A stretch of DNA of 64,000 nt from NCBI RefSeq assembly GCF_027912415.1, contig NZ_CP115175.1, positions 1,736,001 through 1,800,000 on the forward strand, written 5' to 3'. Below the pieces are notes generated by a model. That model was not told where the DNA came from. It did no database searches and saw only the letters and a program-made list of their open reading frames with translations. Source of the DNA: Homoserinibacter sp. YIM 151385. GTDB lineage: Bacteria; Actinomycetota; Actinomycetes; Actinomycetales; Microbacteriaceae. A program made the position numbers and the translations under genes. Every line of letters begins with the position of its first letter. Position 1 is the first letter of the stretch. Below are positions 1 to 7,949 of the stretch, piece by piece.

Positions 1-1797
1 TACCACTCGCCGAGCACCTCCGCCGACGGCGAGGTCGCGTACTTCGCCGGCTTCGCCCGCGGCAAGGGCGTCGAGCTGTTCAAGACCGACGGGACGGACG
101 CCGGCACCACCCTCGTCAAGGACATCGCCCCCGGCGCCGCGAGCTCGCTGCACGGCGAGACGCCCGAGCGCAACGCCGCCCGCTTCACGAGCATCGGCGA
201 CCGGACCTTCTTCGAGGCGCAGACGGCAGACCTGGGCCGACAGCTCTGGGTGACCGACGGCAGCGCCGCCGGGACGGTCACGCTGACCTCCGAGATCCCG
301 ATCCCGGGCTTCGGCGGCGCGGCCCCGACCGATCTGACACCCTTCGGCGGGCTCCTCTACTTCGCCGCGGTCGACGAGGAGCGCGGCAAGGAGGTCTGGA
401 CCTCGGACGGCACGCCCGCCGGCACGCGGCTCGCCTTCGACATCCGGACGACGGAGCCCGCCCACCGCGCGCCGGGCTCCTTCCCGCACGACTTCACCCA
501 GGTCGGCGACCTCCTGTACTTCGTGGCGTCCGCCACGGGGCGCGAGGACCTCTACGTCACGGACGGCGACGACGTCGAGGTGGCGCTCTCGATCGACCCG
601 GCGGACGGCTCCTTCCAGGAGGAGGGTCAGCTCGTCGAGCACGACGGCCGCCTCGCCTTCGTCCTCCAGCGCGGCAGCGCGCGCGACATCTGGGTGACCG
701 ACGGCACGCCGGCCGGCACCGAGCGGATCGTCGCGAACTCGGGCATCCGGTTCGGGGAGGAGCTCGTCTCCTTCGACGGCGCGCTCTACTACCGGGTCTC
801 GGGCGACACGCTCCGCAGGGTCGTGCCCGGCTCGGCCCCGACCACGGTCTCGACCGCGCCCGCGCAGGGCGTGGCCGTGCACGGCGACCGCCTCTGGTTC
901 CTGACCTACTCGGCGGGGACGCGACTCGGCGTGCTCCACGCCGTCGCCCCCGGCGGCGACGCCGTCCGCGTCGCGGACGTCTACCGCTCCTCCCGGCGCA
1001 CGGAGACCTTCGACACCGCCTACGCCGACGGCGTGCTCTACCTCATCGCGAACGGCAGCCTGATCCGCTCGGACGGCACCGAGGCGGGTACCCGCCTCGT
1101 GCAGAGCCTCGGGATGTCCCGGAACACCGCATCCCATTCGGAGCTGGCGGTCGCCGGCGATCATGTCGTCCTCGCGGTGCGCGACCGCCTCGAGGTCGGC
1201 GCGCTCTGGCTCAGCGACGGCACCTCGGAGGGGACGTACCAGCGGATGCCGCAGCGGACCTTCACCGGCGCGACCCCCCGGATCCTGGGCACCGCGACGG
1301 TCGGCGAGACCCTCCGCGGCCACGTCGGCACCTGGACGCCCAAGCCGGCCGGGTACCGCTACCAGTGGTACGCGAACGGGAGCCCGATCGAGGGCGCCAC
1401 CGCGAAGAGCTACACCCTGACGGCGGACGAGGCGGCCGACACCGTCACGCTCGTGGTGACCGGCAGCGCGCCCGGGTTCAAGTCGCTCAAGCGCGAGTCC
1501 GCCGCGAAGCTCGTCCGCGGCACGTTCACCAGCGCGCCCGTGCCGACGATCTCGGGCACGGTCGCGGCCGGCGAGCTCCTCACCGCGGTCCCCGGATCGT
1601 GGACGCCCGCCGCGACCTTCGAGTACCAGTGGTTCGCCGACGGCAAGGCGATCAAGGGCCGCTCGACCTCGGCGAGCTACAAGGTCACGTCCACCTCGCA
1701 GTACAAGCAGCTGCAGGTCCGGGTGACCGGCCTCCGTCCGGACACCCCGGCCGTGCAGCGGATGAGCGAGCCGGTGACCCGCAGCCAGGCGCGCTGA
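1..1797 (+). CDS. Secreted/surface repeat protein with ELWxTDGTxxGT repeats and two Ig-like domains (5'-truncated by window)
   Basis: The reading frame is open from the first base, so the start lies outside the window; 598 residues are visible. The N-terminal 400 residues carry a recurring motif of the form (x)LW-x-TDG-T-x-AGT, for example near residues 31-42, 81-92 and further copies ending near residue 412. Repeats of this type are known from large extracellular bacterial proteins and may form a beta-propeller-like fold. From about residue 420 there are two tandem Ig-like modules with the pattern GTWTP...YQWYANG and GSWTP...YQWFADG, common in actinobacterial surface proteins. A role outside the cell is inferred; no catalytic residues or anchor are visible. 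A GTG at 250 is inside a repeat and is not a credible start. Confidence 0.85.
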   Translation, partial: YHSPSTSADGEVAYFAGFARGKGVELFKTDGTDAGTTLVKDIAPGAASSLHGETPERNAARFTSIGDRTFFEAQTADLGRQLWVTDGSAAGTVTLTSEIPIPGFGGAAPTDLTPFGGLLYFAAVDEERGKEVWTSDGTPAGTRLAFDIRTTEPAHRAPGSFPHDFTQVGDLLYFVASATGREDLYVTDGDDVEVALSIDPADGSFQEEGQLVEHDGRLAFVLQRGSARDIWVTDGTPAGTERIVANSGIRFGEELVSFDGALYYRVSGDTLRRVVPGSAPTTVSTAPAQGVAVHGDRLWFLTYSAGTRLGVLHAVAPGGDAVRVADVYRSSRRTETFDTAYADGVLYLIANGSLIRSDGTEAGTRLVQSLGMSRNTASHSELAVAGDHVVLAVRDRLEVGALWLSDGTSEGTYQRMPQRTFTGATPRILGTATVGETLRGHVGTWTPKPAGYRYQWYANGSPIEGATAKSYTLTADEAADTVTLVVTGSAPGFKSLKRESAAKLVRGTFTSAPVPTISGTVAAGELLTAVPGSWTPAATFEYQWFADGKAIKGRSTSASYKVTSTSQYKQLQVRVTGLRPDTPAVQRMSEPVTRSQAR

Positions 1798-1803
1798 GCC
1801 GGC

Positions 1804-1834
1804 TGAGCCCCGGGCGGCGACCGCCCGGGGCTCA
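1804..1834. terminator. Bidirectional hairpin terminator between the repeat protein and lysG
   Basis: Perfect 14-bp stem (TGAGCCCCGGGCGG and its complement) with a 3-nt CGA loop. It lies between two converging genes and its right arm includes the stop codon of the LysR-type gene. No U-tract is visible, as is usual in high-GC actinobacteria. Confidence 0.8.
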
Positions 1835-2722
1835 GCTCAGGACCCGGTCCGCCTCCGCCCGCACCTCGGCGGCGATCGCGTCGACGAGGCTCGAGCGCAG
1901 ATCCCACTGCTGCCAGTGCAGCGGCACGTCGAGGTGCCGCCCGGGGGCGAGGTCGACGATCTCGCCCGCCGCCTCCGCCTCGTCGGCGTGTGCCGCCGGC
2001 AGCATCGCCCAGCCGATGCCGAGGCGGACCGCCATCGCGAAGTCGGCCGTCGCCGGGACGTAGTGGCGCGGCGGATCGACCGCGCGGCGCGCGAGGCGGC
2101 GGGCGAAGCGGACCTGGAGGTGGTCCTTGCGGTCGAGGTCGATGAGCGGTGCGCGCTCGAGGGCGGATGCGGTGACGCCCTCCGGGAACCAGCGGCGCAC
2201 GTAGGCGGGCGTCGCGAAGGCGCGGTACCGCATCCGGCCGAGCGGCGTCGAGGTGCACCCCGCGACGGGCACGGCGTCGCTCGCGACCGCCGCCATGACC
2301 GTGCCGGCCGCGAGGAGGCGGGCGGTGTGGTCCTGGTCGTCGCGGACGAGGTCGAGCACGAGGTGCTCGCGCTCGGCGACGCGCGCGAGGGCGGGGAGGA
2401 TCCACGTGCTCAGCGAGTCGGCGTTGACCGCGATCGGCACGACCGGCGGCCGCTCGCTCGCGGGCTCGGCGCCGAGCTCGCGCAGGGTCTCGCGCTCGAG
2501 CACGGCGAGCTGCTGGCCGAGGCGCAGGACCGCCTCCCCCGCCTCCGTCACGGCGACGGGCTTCGTGCGCACGACGAGCACGCGCCCGAGGCGCTGCTCG
2601 AGCGCCTTGATGCGCTGGCTGACGGCGCTCGGCGTGACGCGGAGGACGCGCGCCGCCTGCTCGAAGGTGCCCTCGGCGACGACCGCCGTGAGGGTCTCGA
2701 GGAGCTCGGAGGGGATGCGCAT
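1832..2722 (-). CDS. lysG: LysR-type regulator of the ArgP/LysG family
   Basis: 296 residues, the usual LysR length. The N-terminal winged helix-turn-helix contains TPSAVSQRIKALE at residues 30-42, matching the ArgP/IciA/LysG subgroup, followed by an effector-binding domain. It is divergent from a lysE exporter gene with 72 nt between them. This is the classic lysG-lysE arrangement, in which the regulator activates export when intracellular lysine or arginine is high. Specificity for basic amino acids is family knowledge, not shown here. The ATG at 2722 gives a normal N-terminus. Confidence 0.9.
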   Translation of the reverse strand: MRIPSELLETLTAVVAEGTFEQAARVLRVTPSAVSQRIKALEQRLGRVLVVRTKPVAVTEAGEAVLRLGQQLAVLERETLRELGAEPASERPPVVPIAVNADSLSTWILPALARVAEREHLVLDLVRDDQDHTARLLAAGTVMAAVASDAVPVAGCTSTPLGRMRYRAFATPAYVRRWFPEGVTASALERAPLIDLDRKDHLQVRFARRLARRAVDPPRHYVPATADFAMAVRLGIGWAMLPAAHADEAEAAGEIVDLAPGRHLDVPLHWQQWDLRSSLVDAIAAEVRAEADRVLS

Positions 2723-2748
2723 GATGAATCATGCTAATGCCGGTGCAG

Positions 2749-2764
2749 AATCCTGAACTGGATT
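2749..2764. promoter_or_regulatory. Candidate LysG operator in the lysG-lysE intergenic region
   Basis: AATCC-N6-GGATT dyad in the 72-nt divergent region, flanked by TGC and GCA that partly extend the symmetry. LysR-type regulators bind interrupted dyads between divergent promoters, so this is the best candidate site. Position and symmetry are seen; binding is inferred. Confidence 0.45.
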
Positions 2765-2794
2765 GCGCACCCACTCGGTCCTACATTCGACGAC

Positions 2795-3547
2795 GTGAAC
2801 GCCCTCCCCGCCCTCGCCGCCGGCCTCGCCGGGCTCGCGCTCGGTCTCGGCATCATCGTCGCGATCGGCGCGCAGAACGCCTTCGTCCTGCGGCAGGGAG
2901 TCCGCCGCGAGCACATCCTCGCGGTCGTCCTCGTCTGCATCGTCTCCGACGCGCTGCTCATCACGGCGGGCGTCGCCGGATCCGGCGCGCTGTTCCGCGC
3001 GGTGCCCTGGCTCGAGACGGTCGCGCGCTACGGCGGCGCGGCGTTCCTGCTCGTCTACGGCATCCTCGCGGCGCGGCGCGCGCTGCGCCGGCCCGCGGCG
3101 GATGCGCGGGGCCTCGTCGCGGCGGCACCGGCCGAGGCACCGACGGGCGGCACGGATGCGGAGGTCCCCGGCGGCGTGGAGCCTGCCGGCGCCGAGGGAG
3201 CCCGGATCTCCGAATCCGTCGTCGCAACGGAGACCCCCACCGTCACCATGAGCTCGCGCGGCCTGCCGGCGGTCGTCGGCACGGCGCTCGCGCTCACCTG
3301 GCTCAACCCGCACGTCTACCTCGACACGCTCGTGCTGCTCGGCTCCGTCGGCTCGTCCCACGGCGAGCTGCGCTGGGCCTTCGCGGCGGGCGCCGTGCTC
3401 GGCAGCGTGCTCTGGTTCTCGGCCCTCGGCCTCGCCGCCCGCGCGCTCGCCCCCGTGTTCGCGAAGCCGCTCGCCTGGCGCATCCTCGACGGCGGCATCG
3501 CGCTGCTCATGCTCGGGCTCGCCGTCGCGCTCGCCCTCGGCGGCTAG
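2795..3547 (+). CDS. lysE: LysE/ArgO-family amino-acid exporter
   Basis: 250-residue membrane protein with the LysE-family N-terminal signature GAQNAFVLRQG (residues 25-35) and the conserved TWLNPHVYLDT segment (168-178). It exports basic amino acids such as L-lysine or L-arginine out of the cytoplasm. Between the third and fourth hydrophobic segments (residues about 100-152) there is a long Ala/Gly/Glu/Pro-rich hydrophilic loop. The start is GTG. Divergent partner of lysG, which is expected to activate it. Confidence 0.9.
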   Translation: MNALPALAAGLAGLALGLGIIVAIGAQNAFVLRQGVRREHILAVVLVCIVSDALLITAGVAGSGALFRAVPWLETVARYGGAAFLLVYGILAARRALRRPAADARGLVAAAPAEAPTGGTDAEVPGGVEPAGAEGARISESVVATETPTVTMSSRGLPAVVGTALALTWLNPHVYLDTLVLLGSVGSSHGELRWAFAAGAVLGSVLWFSALGLAARALAPVFAKPLAWRILDGGIALLMLGLAVALALGG

Positions 3548-3611
3548 GCCCGTCCCGCCGCCGGCACCTGGGCCTCACGTGCGCGGCGCGGGCCAGGGAT
3601 GCGGAGTCGGC

Positions 3612-4502
3612 TCAGCCGGCGAGCGCCGCGTCGATCTCGTCGCGGCTCGGCATCGAGCTCGTCGCGCCGGCGCGCGTGACCGAGACCGCCGCGCCCGCGG
3701 CCGCACGGGCGAGGGCGGGCTCGAGCTCGAGCCCGTCCGCGAGACCCGCGACGAGCACGCCGACGAAGGTGTCGCCGGCGCCGGTCGTGTCGACCGGCTC
3801 GACGCGGACCGGCGCGACCTCGTGCACGATCTCGCCGCCGCGCGCGACGAGCGCGCCCTCGCCGCCGCGCGTCACGACGACCGTGCCGACCCGCCCGCTC
3901 AGGATGCGCGCCGCCTCCGCGTCGTCGTCGGCGCCCGAGAGCGCGCGCGCCTCGCCGCCGTTCGGCACGAGGATGTCGACGAGCTCGAGGAGGCCGTCGA
4001 CCGGATCGAGCGCGGGGGCCGGGGTGAGCACGGTCACGGCGCCGAGCTCGCGCGCGAGCCGCGCACCCTCGAGCAGGGCGGACTGCGGCAGCTCGAACTG
4101 CATGACGAGGTGGGAGGCGCCGCGGATCGCCTCGCGCGCCGCGTCGTCGAGTGCGGCGACCTCGGCGTTCGCGCCCGAGACGACGACGATCGAGTTCTCG
4201 CCGTCGTCGAGCACCGAGATCGCGGCGATGCCGGTCGGGGCATCGAGCTCGGCGAGCGCCGCCGTCGCGATGCCCTCGCCCTCGAGGACGGCGCGCAGCT
4301 CGGCGCCGTTCGCGTCCGCCCCGACGGCGCCCGCGAATGCGACCGGGGCGCCGGCCCGCGCGGCGGCGACCGCCTGGTTGAGCCCCTTGCCGCCTGCGAC
4401 GGTCTGGAAGCCGGAGCCGAACATCGTCTCTCCCGGCTCCGGGAGGCGCGGCTGCCGCACCACGAGATCCATGTTGGCGCTGCCCAGCACGACGACCGTC
4501 AT
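3612..4502 (-). CDS. rbsK: Ribokinase (PfkB family)
   Basis: 296 residues. It phosphorylates D-ribose at O5 with ATP. PfkB features are present in order: N-terminal GSANMDLV, GGKGLNQAVAAAR at about 37-49 (sugar contact), NGGE (the N-x-x-E magnesium/phosphate motif) and the signature DTTGAGDTFVG at 238-248, whose Asp244 is the expected catalytic base. The reading frame stays open further upstream but homology begins at the ATG at 4502. That ATG follows TACGCT by 6 nt on the minus strand, consistent with a leaderless transcript. No ribose transporter is adjacent. Confidence 0.92.
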   Translation of the reverse strand: MTVVVLGSANMDLVVRQPRLPEPGETMFGSGFQTVAGGKGLNQAVAAARAGAPVAFAGAVGADANGAELRAVLEGEGIATAALAELDAPTGIAAISVLDDGENSIVVVSGANAEVAALDDAAREAIRGASHLVMQFELPQSALLEGARLARELGAVTVLTPAPALDPVDGLLELVDILVPNGGEARALSGADDDAEAARILSGRVGTVVVTRGGEGALVARGGEIVHEVAPVRVEPVDTTGAGDTFVGVLVAGLADGLELEPALARAAAGAAVSVTRAGATSSMPSRDEIDAALAG

Positions 4503-4533
4503 CCCCCGAGCGTACCGACCCCGCCGGTGGCGA

Positions 4534-4577
4534 AGATCTCCCAGCGCACCGAGACGGACGGGTGCGCTGGGAGATCT
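4534..4577. repeat. Long inverted repeat/terminator upstream of rbsK
   Basis: 17-bp perfect arms (4534-4550 and 4561-4577; AGATCTCCCAGCGCACC) around a 10-nt loop. It separates the nitroreductase stop from the rbsK start, both on the minus strand, so it probably ends the murB-nitroreductase transcript. The arms are longer than a simple terminator needs; see the finding on intergenic hairpins. Confidence 0.75.
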
Positions 4578-4594
4578 CCGGACGGGGCGGGGGA

Positions 4595-5194
4595 TCAGTC
4601 GCGGCGGAGGACGAGCTCGGAGAGCGGCTTGCGCGAGCGCGGCGCGGTCTCGCGCTCGGCGGCGGGGCCCTCGAGCTGCGAGGCCTCCGCGACGACGCCG
4701 ACGGCCGTCACGGTCGCGGGGACGAGGTGCTCGGGCAGGTCGAATGCCGCGCGGAGCCCGGGGATGTCGATGCCGCTCATCTGGTGCACGTGGAGGCCGG
4801 CATCGTGCGCCTGCACCGTGAGGTGCGCGACCGACTGGCCGAGGTCGTAGAGCGCGAGCTGGTCGTGCGAGCCGTCGCCCGCGCCCAACTCGACCGCGGA
4901 GAGCACGAGGACGCTCGCGCGGTGCGCCCACGCCGAGTTGAAGCCCATGAGGTTCTCGAGGATGAGCTCGAAGGTCCGGGTCCCGCGGCGGCCGACGATG
5001 AAGCGGCGCGGCTGGAGGTTCATCGCGGAGGGCGCCCAGCGGGCCGCCTCCAGGAGCGAGTCGACGGTGGCGTCGTCGATCTCGGCCGTCTCGTCGTAGG
5101 AGCGGGGGCTCCAGCGCTCGTCGAGGAGGGGGGTGATGGGGACGCTGGTCTCGCTGGTGCGGCGGGTGCCCGCGGCAGGGGTGGTGATGGTCAT
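4595..5194 (-). CDS. Nitroreductase-family FMN oxidoreductase
   Basis: 199 residues, the normal size for the NAD(P)H-dependent FMN nitroreductase fold. The N-terminal ERWSPRSYDET segment (residues 26-36) corresponds to the FMN-phosphate-binding SPRSF-type motif, and ARWAPSAMNLQPRRFIV (about 51-67) to the second conserved block. The physiological substrate cannot be told; family members reduce nitroaromatics, quinones or flavins. It lies 47 nt after murB on the same strand and may be co-transcribed. A much longer open frame exists upstream, but it overlaps murB and is not coding. Confidence 0.85.
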   Translation of the reverse strand: MTITTPAAGTRRTSETSVPITPLLDERWSPRSYDETAEIDDATVDSLLEAARWAPSAMNLQPRRFIVGRRGTRTFELILENLMGFNSAWAHRASVLVLSAVELGAGDGSHDQLALYDLGQSVAHLTVQAHDAGLHVHQMSGIDIPGLRAAFDLPEHLVPATVTAVGVVAEASQLEGPAAERETAPRSRKPLSELVLRRD

Positions 5195-5241
5195 GTCCGC
5201 CCCAACCGGTGACACATCACCTACATTCCCGCGATCGGCGA

Positions 5242-6378
5242 TCAGGTCTCCACGCCGACGAAGACCGGCTCCGGATGCAGGCGGACCCCGAACTCGCTGT
5301 GCACCCGCGTCTGCACGTAGTCGGCCAGCTGCACGACCTCCGCCGCGGTCGCACCGCCGCGGTTCACGATCGCGAGCGTGTGCTTCGAGGAGATCCCGGC
5401 GCGCGAGCCCGGCAGCGCGAAGCCGCGGCGGATGCCGGCCCGCTCGATCAGCCACGCCGCGCTGAGCTTCACCTGCGCCGGACCCCGGTCCGTCGTCGCC
5501 GCGCGGATCGCCGCCGCCGCCGCGATCGCCTCGGGGCCGAGATCGAGCGGCACGACGAGCGGCGCCGGCTCCGCCGACATCGCGAAGCGCGGCGCATCCG
5601 CGGGGAGGCCGCGCGCGAACGACTCCGGGACGATCGGGTTCGTGAAGAAGGAGCCCGCGCTCACCGAGTCGGGGTCGGCCGCATCCAGCACCATGCCCTT
5701 CGAGCCGCGCAGCTCGAGCACCGCGCGGCGCGTCTCGGCGAGCGGCACGCGGGCGCCGAGCTCGACCCCGAGCGCCGCCGCGAGCTGCCCGTAGCGGACC
5801 GGGCCGCCCGTCGAGGCGCGGTCCATGGTCGGGACGAGATCGAACTCCACCGCGATCACGATGCCGCGGCGACCGCGCTTGATCGCGCTCGTGCGGTAGC
5901 CGAGCTGCAGCTCCTCCGCCGGGATGCGGAGGCGGTCGCCCGACGCCTCGTCGAGGAAGTCGACCGCGACGAGCGTCTCCGCGACATCCTGCCCGTAGGC
6001 GCCGATGTTCTGGATCGGGGCCGCCCCCACCGAGCCGGGGATGCCGCTCAGCGCCTCGACGCCCGCCCAGCCGTTGTGGATCGCGAGCGCCACGAAGGCA
6101 TCCCACGGCTCCCCCGCCTGCACGCGAACGCGGACGCGGTCCTCGCGGTCGCCGTCGATGCGCCGCACCCCGCGGCCGGCCATCCGGATCACCGTGCCGT
6201 CGAAGCCCTCGTCGCCGACGAGGAGGTTCGAGCCGCCGCCGAGGACCAGCCAGTCCTCGCCGCGGCGCCACACCTCGAGCGCACCGAGCACGAGGTCGCG
6301 CTCCGTCTCCGGCTCGATGAGCCGGGCGGCGGGCCCGCCGATGCGGAGGGTCGTGTAGTCGGCGAGGACGACGGTCAT
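5242..6378 (-). CDS. murB: UDP-N-acetylmuramate dehydrogenase (UDP-N-acetylenolpyruvoylglucosamine reductase)
   Basis: 378 residues. It catalyses the NADPH-dependent reduction of the enolpyruvyl group to UDP-MurNAc in cytoplasmic peptidoglycan synthesis. FAD-binding blocks are clear: TTLRIGGPA (9-17), GGGSNLLVGD (48-57) and SGIPGSVGAAPIQNIGAYG (111-129). The catalytic serine is in SAGSFFTNP (Ser243), and Glu370 in LHPEP matches the C-terminal catalytic glutamate. Gene order hadA-hadB-murB on one strand, with 22 nt before this ATG, suggests an operon. The ATG has a GGGAG upstream. Confidence 0.96.
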   Translation of the reverse strand: MTVVLADYTTLRIGGPAARLIEPETERDLVLGALEVWRRGEDWLVLGGGSNLLVGDEGFDGTVIRMAGRGVRRIDGDREDRVRVRVQAGEPWDAFVALAIHNGWAGVEALSGIPGSVGAAPIQNIGAYGQDVAETLVAVDFLDEASGDRLRIPAEELQLGYRTSAIKRGRRGIVIAVEFDLVPTMDRASTGGPVRYGQLAAALGVELGARVPLAETRRAVLELRGSKGMVLDAADPDSVSAGSFFTNPIVPESFARGLPADAPRFAMSAEPAPLVVPLDLGPEAIAAAAAIRAATTDRGPAQVKLSAAWLIERAGIRRGFALPGSRAGISSKHTLAIVNRGGATAAEVVQLADYVQTRVHSEFGVRLHPEPVFVGVET

Positions 6379-6400
6379 GCGGCTCCCGTGGATCCGGTCG

Positions 6401-6862
6401 TCAGGATGCGGCGCCGGCGTCGGCGGCGAGGCGCACGCGGACCTGCGCCTTCCCGAGCACGGTCTGATCCTGGTACGTGACGGTCAGGTCGATGCGGGCC
6501 ACCGGGCCGCCCTCGGCGTCCGGCTCGAGCGCGCCCGCCTTCGCGGTGATCGAGACCTCCGCGCCCTCGCGCGGGTCGACGACGACGGGGCGCGTGAACT
6601 TCACCTGGTAGTCGAGGACGCGGCCGCTGTCGCCGCCGAGCCAGTCGACGACCGGCTGGACCGCGGCGCCCATGGTCAGCATCCCGTGCGCGAGGACCCC
6701 GGGGAGGCCGACGCCCGCCGCCGCGTCGTCGCGGTAGTGGATGGGGTTGAAGTCGCCCGAGGCGCCCGCATAGCGGACGAGGTGGTCGCGATGGAGCACG
6801 ATGGTGCGCTCGGCGACGATCGCGCCGAGCTCGAGTCCCGCGATCGCGGGCACGGCGCTCAC
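6401..6862 (-). CDS. MaoC-like (R)-hydratase/dehydratase, HadB type
   Basis: 153-residue hotdog-fold protein with the hydratase signature SGDFNPIHYRDDAA, containing the Asp and His expected in catalysis. It resembles the HadB subunit that, as a heterodimer with HadA, dehydrates (3R)-hydroxyacyl-ACP in actinobacterial fatty-acid elongation. The upstream hadA-like gene overlaps it by 4 nt, so the two are translationally coupled and probably form one enzyme. The exact acyl substrate in a Microbacteriaceae host is unknown. Confidence 0.85.
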   Translation of the reverse strand: MSAVPAIAGLELGAIVAERTIVLHRDHLVRYAGASGDFNPIHYRDDAAAGVGLPGVLAHGMLTMGAAVQPVVDWLGGDSGRVLDYQVKFTRPVVVDPREGAEVSITAKAGALEPDAEGGPVARIDLTVTYQDQTVLGKAQVRVRLAADAGAAS

Positions 6863-7305
6863 TCGTCGCCCCGCACGACGAGGGTGGAGGTCGCGGTGAC
6901 GACGTGGGCGCCCGCGGCGTCGCGGATCTCCGTCGCGGTCGTGATCATGCTGTGGGCTCCGAGGCTCTTGACGCTCGTCACGGTGAGCTGCGGCGTCAGC
7001 TCGTCGCCCGCGACGACCGGGCGGGTGTAGGCGAAGCGCTGGTCGCCGTGGACGACGCGCGTGAAGTCGATGTCGGCATCGGGGAGGGCGAGCAGCTGCT
7101 CGAGCGTCGCGGCCGTCACGACGATGGGGAAGGTCGGCGGTGCGACGACATCCGGGTAGCCGGCCGCGCGGGCCGCCGCCGGGTCGAGGTTCAGCGGGCT
7201 GTCGGCGAGGACGGCGCGCGCGAACTCGCGCACCTTCTCGCGTCCCACGAGGTATGGGGCGGCCGCCGGGAGCGTGCGGCCCTGGAGGTCGGGGTTCACT
7301 GGCAC
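6859..7305 (-). CDS. MaoC-like dehydratase N-terminal-domain protein, HadA type
   Basis: 148 residues, hotdog fold of the FAS1-dehydratase-N group. It has the typical opening segment (VGREKVREFARAV) and a FAYTRPVVAGDEL block, but lacks the D-x-N-x-x-H catalytic motif seen in its neighbour, as expected for the HadA partner. The GTG at 7305 lies 7 nt after TAGGCT on the minus strand, so the transcript is probably leaderless and the start is well supported. First gene of the hadA-hadB-murB-nitroreductase run. Confidence 0.85.
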   Translation of the reverse strand: MPVNPDLQGRTLPAAAPYLVGREKVREFARAVLADSPLNLDPAAARAAGYPDVVAPPTFPIVVTAATLEQLLALPDADIDFTRVVHGDQRFAYTRPVVAGDELTPQLTVTSVKSLGAHSMITTATEIRDAAGAHVVTATSTLVVRGDE

Positions 7306-7387
7306 GGCGTCGAGCCTACCCGGGGGCGCCGGCGGGAGCCCTGCCTGCTCGGCCGCGCACCCTCCCGCCGCCCCCCTCCGCCCCCCT

Positions 7388-7482
7388 CCCCTTCCGAAAT
7401 GCAGGACGGAAGCCGTTCCGGAGGCGGAGGCCCTCGGCGCCGGCGGCGAGTGGGGCTCGCCCGTCCTGCATTTCGGAAGGGG
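7388..7482. repeat. Long inverted repeat with 22-bp perfect arms
   Basis: Left arm 7388-7409 begins CCCCTTCCGAAATGCAGG; the right arm 7461-7482 is its exact complement. The 51-nt loop is GC-rich and partly self-complementary. No gene end lies right beside it, so a terminator role is less obvious than for the other hairpins. It shares the core TGCATTTC with the inverted repeat at 51467. Confidence 0.8.
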
Positions 7483-7537
7483 GGGGGTGCGGGCGGAGCG
7501 GGGCGGATGGGGGTGACGGGGGCGGGGCGGGAACGGC

Positions 7538-7570
7538 GAAGCCCCCGGGCCGTGAGGCGCCGGGGGCTTC
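7538..7570 (-). terminator. Hairpin terminator of the small-peptide gene
   Basis: 11-bp perfect stem GAAGCCCCCGG/CCGGGGGCTTC with an 11-nt loop, about 50 nt downstream of the stop codon of the 25-residue ORF. It would end a transcript of roughly 200 nt that carries only that ORF. Confidence 0.75.
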
Positions 7571-7618
7571 GGTGATTCGTTGCGGCACTGCTGGATCAGC
7601 AGCTCCGGACGAGGATGC

Positions 7619-7696
7619 CTACTGGCAGCTGTCGCACTGCAGCAGGTCCATCGGGTCGACCGGGATGTCGTAGCCGTCGATGCTGTCGTTGTCCAT
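7619..7696 (-). CDS. Solitary 25-residue acidic peptide with C-terminal CxxC
   Basis: Short ORF starting at ATG 7696 with a GAGGGGG ribosome-binding site a few bases upstream. The peptide is 25 residues, with seven Asp and a C-terminal LLQCDSCQ (Cys21 and Cys24). I do not recognise a family. Three independent signs support a real gene: the RBS, a promoter with an overlapping perfect palindrome 70-100 nt upstream, and a strong terminator downstream. No modification enzyme, transporter or protease gene is adjacent. It could be a ribosomal natural-product precursor, a metal- or redox-responsive peptide, a signalling peptide or a regulatory leader. Function is unknown. Confidence 0.6.
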   Translation of the reverse strand: MDNDSIDGYDIPVDPMDLLQCDSCQ

Positions 7697-7760
7697 GTGG
7701 GACCCCCTCACTGTGTCTGGAAATCTGGGCCCGTCGCCGTCTCCGGCGCCGAGGTTCCCC

Positions 7761-7793
7761 ACTATATAGCCGGAATGACAGGTGTGTCATTCC
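7761..7793 (-). promoter_or_regulatory. Promoter with overlapping GGAATGACA-N4-TGTCATTCC operator for the small-peptide gene
   Basis: A perfect 9-bp inverted repeat with a 4-nt spacer lies at 7772-7793. On the minus strand it ends 2-3 nt before a strong -10-like box (CTATATAGT, 7761-7769), unusually AT-rich for this genome. Part of the left half (ATGACA) sits at a -35 distance of about 16 nt. A bound repressor would block RNA polymerase. The leader between TSS and ATG would be about 55-60 nt. Confidence 0.6.
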
Positions 7794-7949
7794 CCTAGAT
7801 GTAGTGGTTTCGGCGTGTCGCACCGACTGGGCCCAGACTACGGGCGACCACCGACATCCGAAGTCCCGAAACCCGTGCGCGCGCCCGGCGTGTCGCGCCG
7901 AGCCCGGCACCCGCTTGCGCGGGACCGCATCCTGCGCTGGGCTGGGCGC

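Larger units (their letters stand above)
7306..7618. other. Non-coding stretch between hadA promoter and the small-peptide gene
   Basis: 313 nt without a credible gene. It contains the hadA -10 box (TAGGCT just upstream of 7305), a G/C-homopolymer-rich segment, a 22-bp long inverted repeat (7388-7482), the terminator of the small-peptide gene (7538-7570) and a small CTGCTG/CAGCAG hairpin (7588-7602). Open frames crossing it on both strands consist of Arg/Pro/Gly-rich low-complexity sequence and are not coding. Confidence 0.7.

Noticed and set aside
2700-2794. Lysine riboswitch upstream of lysE
   Set aside because: The intergenic region is only 72 nt and lacks the size and conserved elements of that aptamer; regulation by the divergent LysR gene is the simpler reading.
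4595-6271. 558-residue reading of the nitroreductase with a large N-terminal extension
   Set aside because: The extension overlaps murB in another frame and is Arg/Ala/Gly-rich; the nitroreductase domain begins at 5194.
7580-7798. 72-codon plus-strand frame opposite the small-peptide gene
   Set aside because: No RBS, crosses the palindromic operator, and the minus strand carries RBS, promoter and terminator in the right order.
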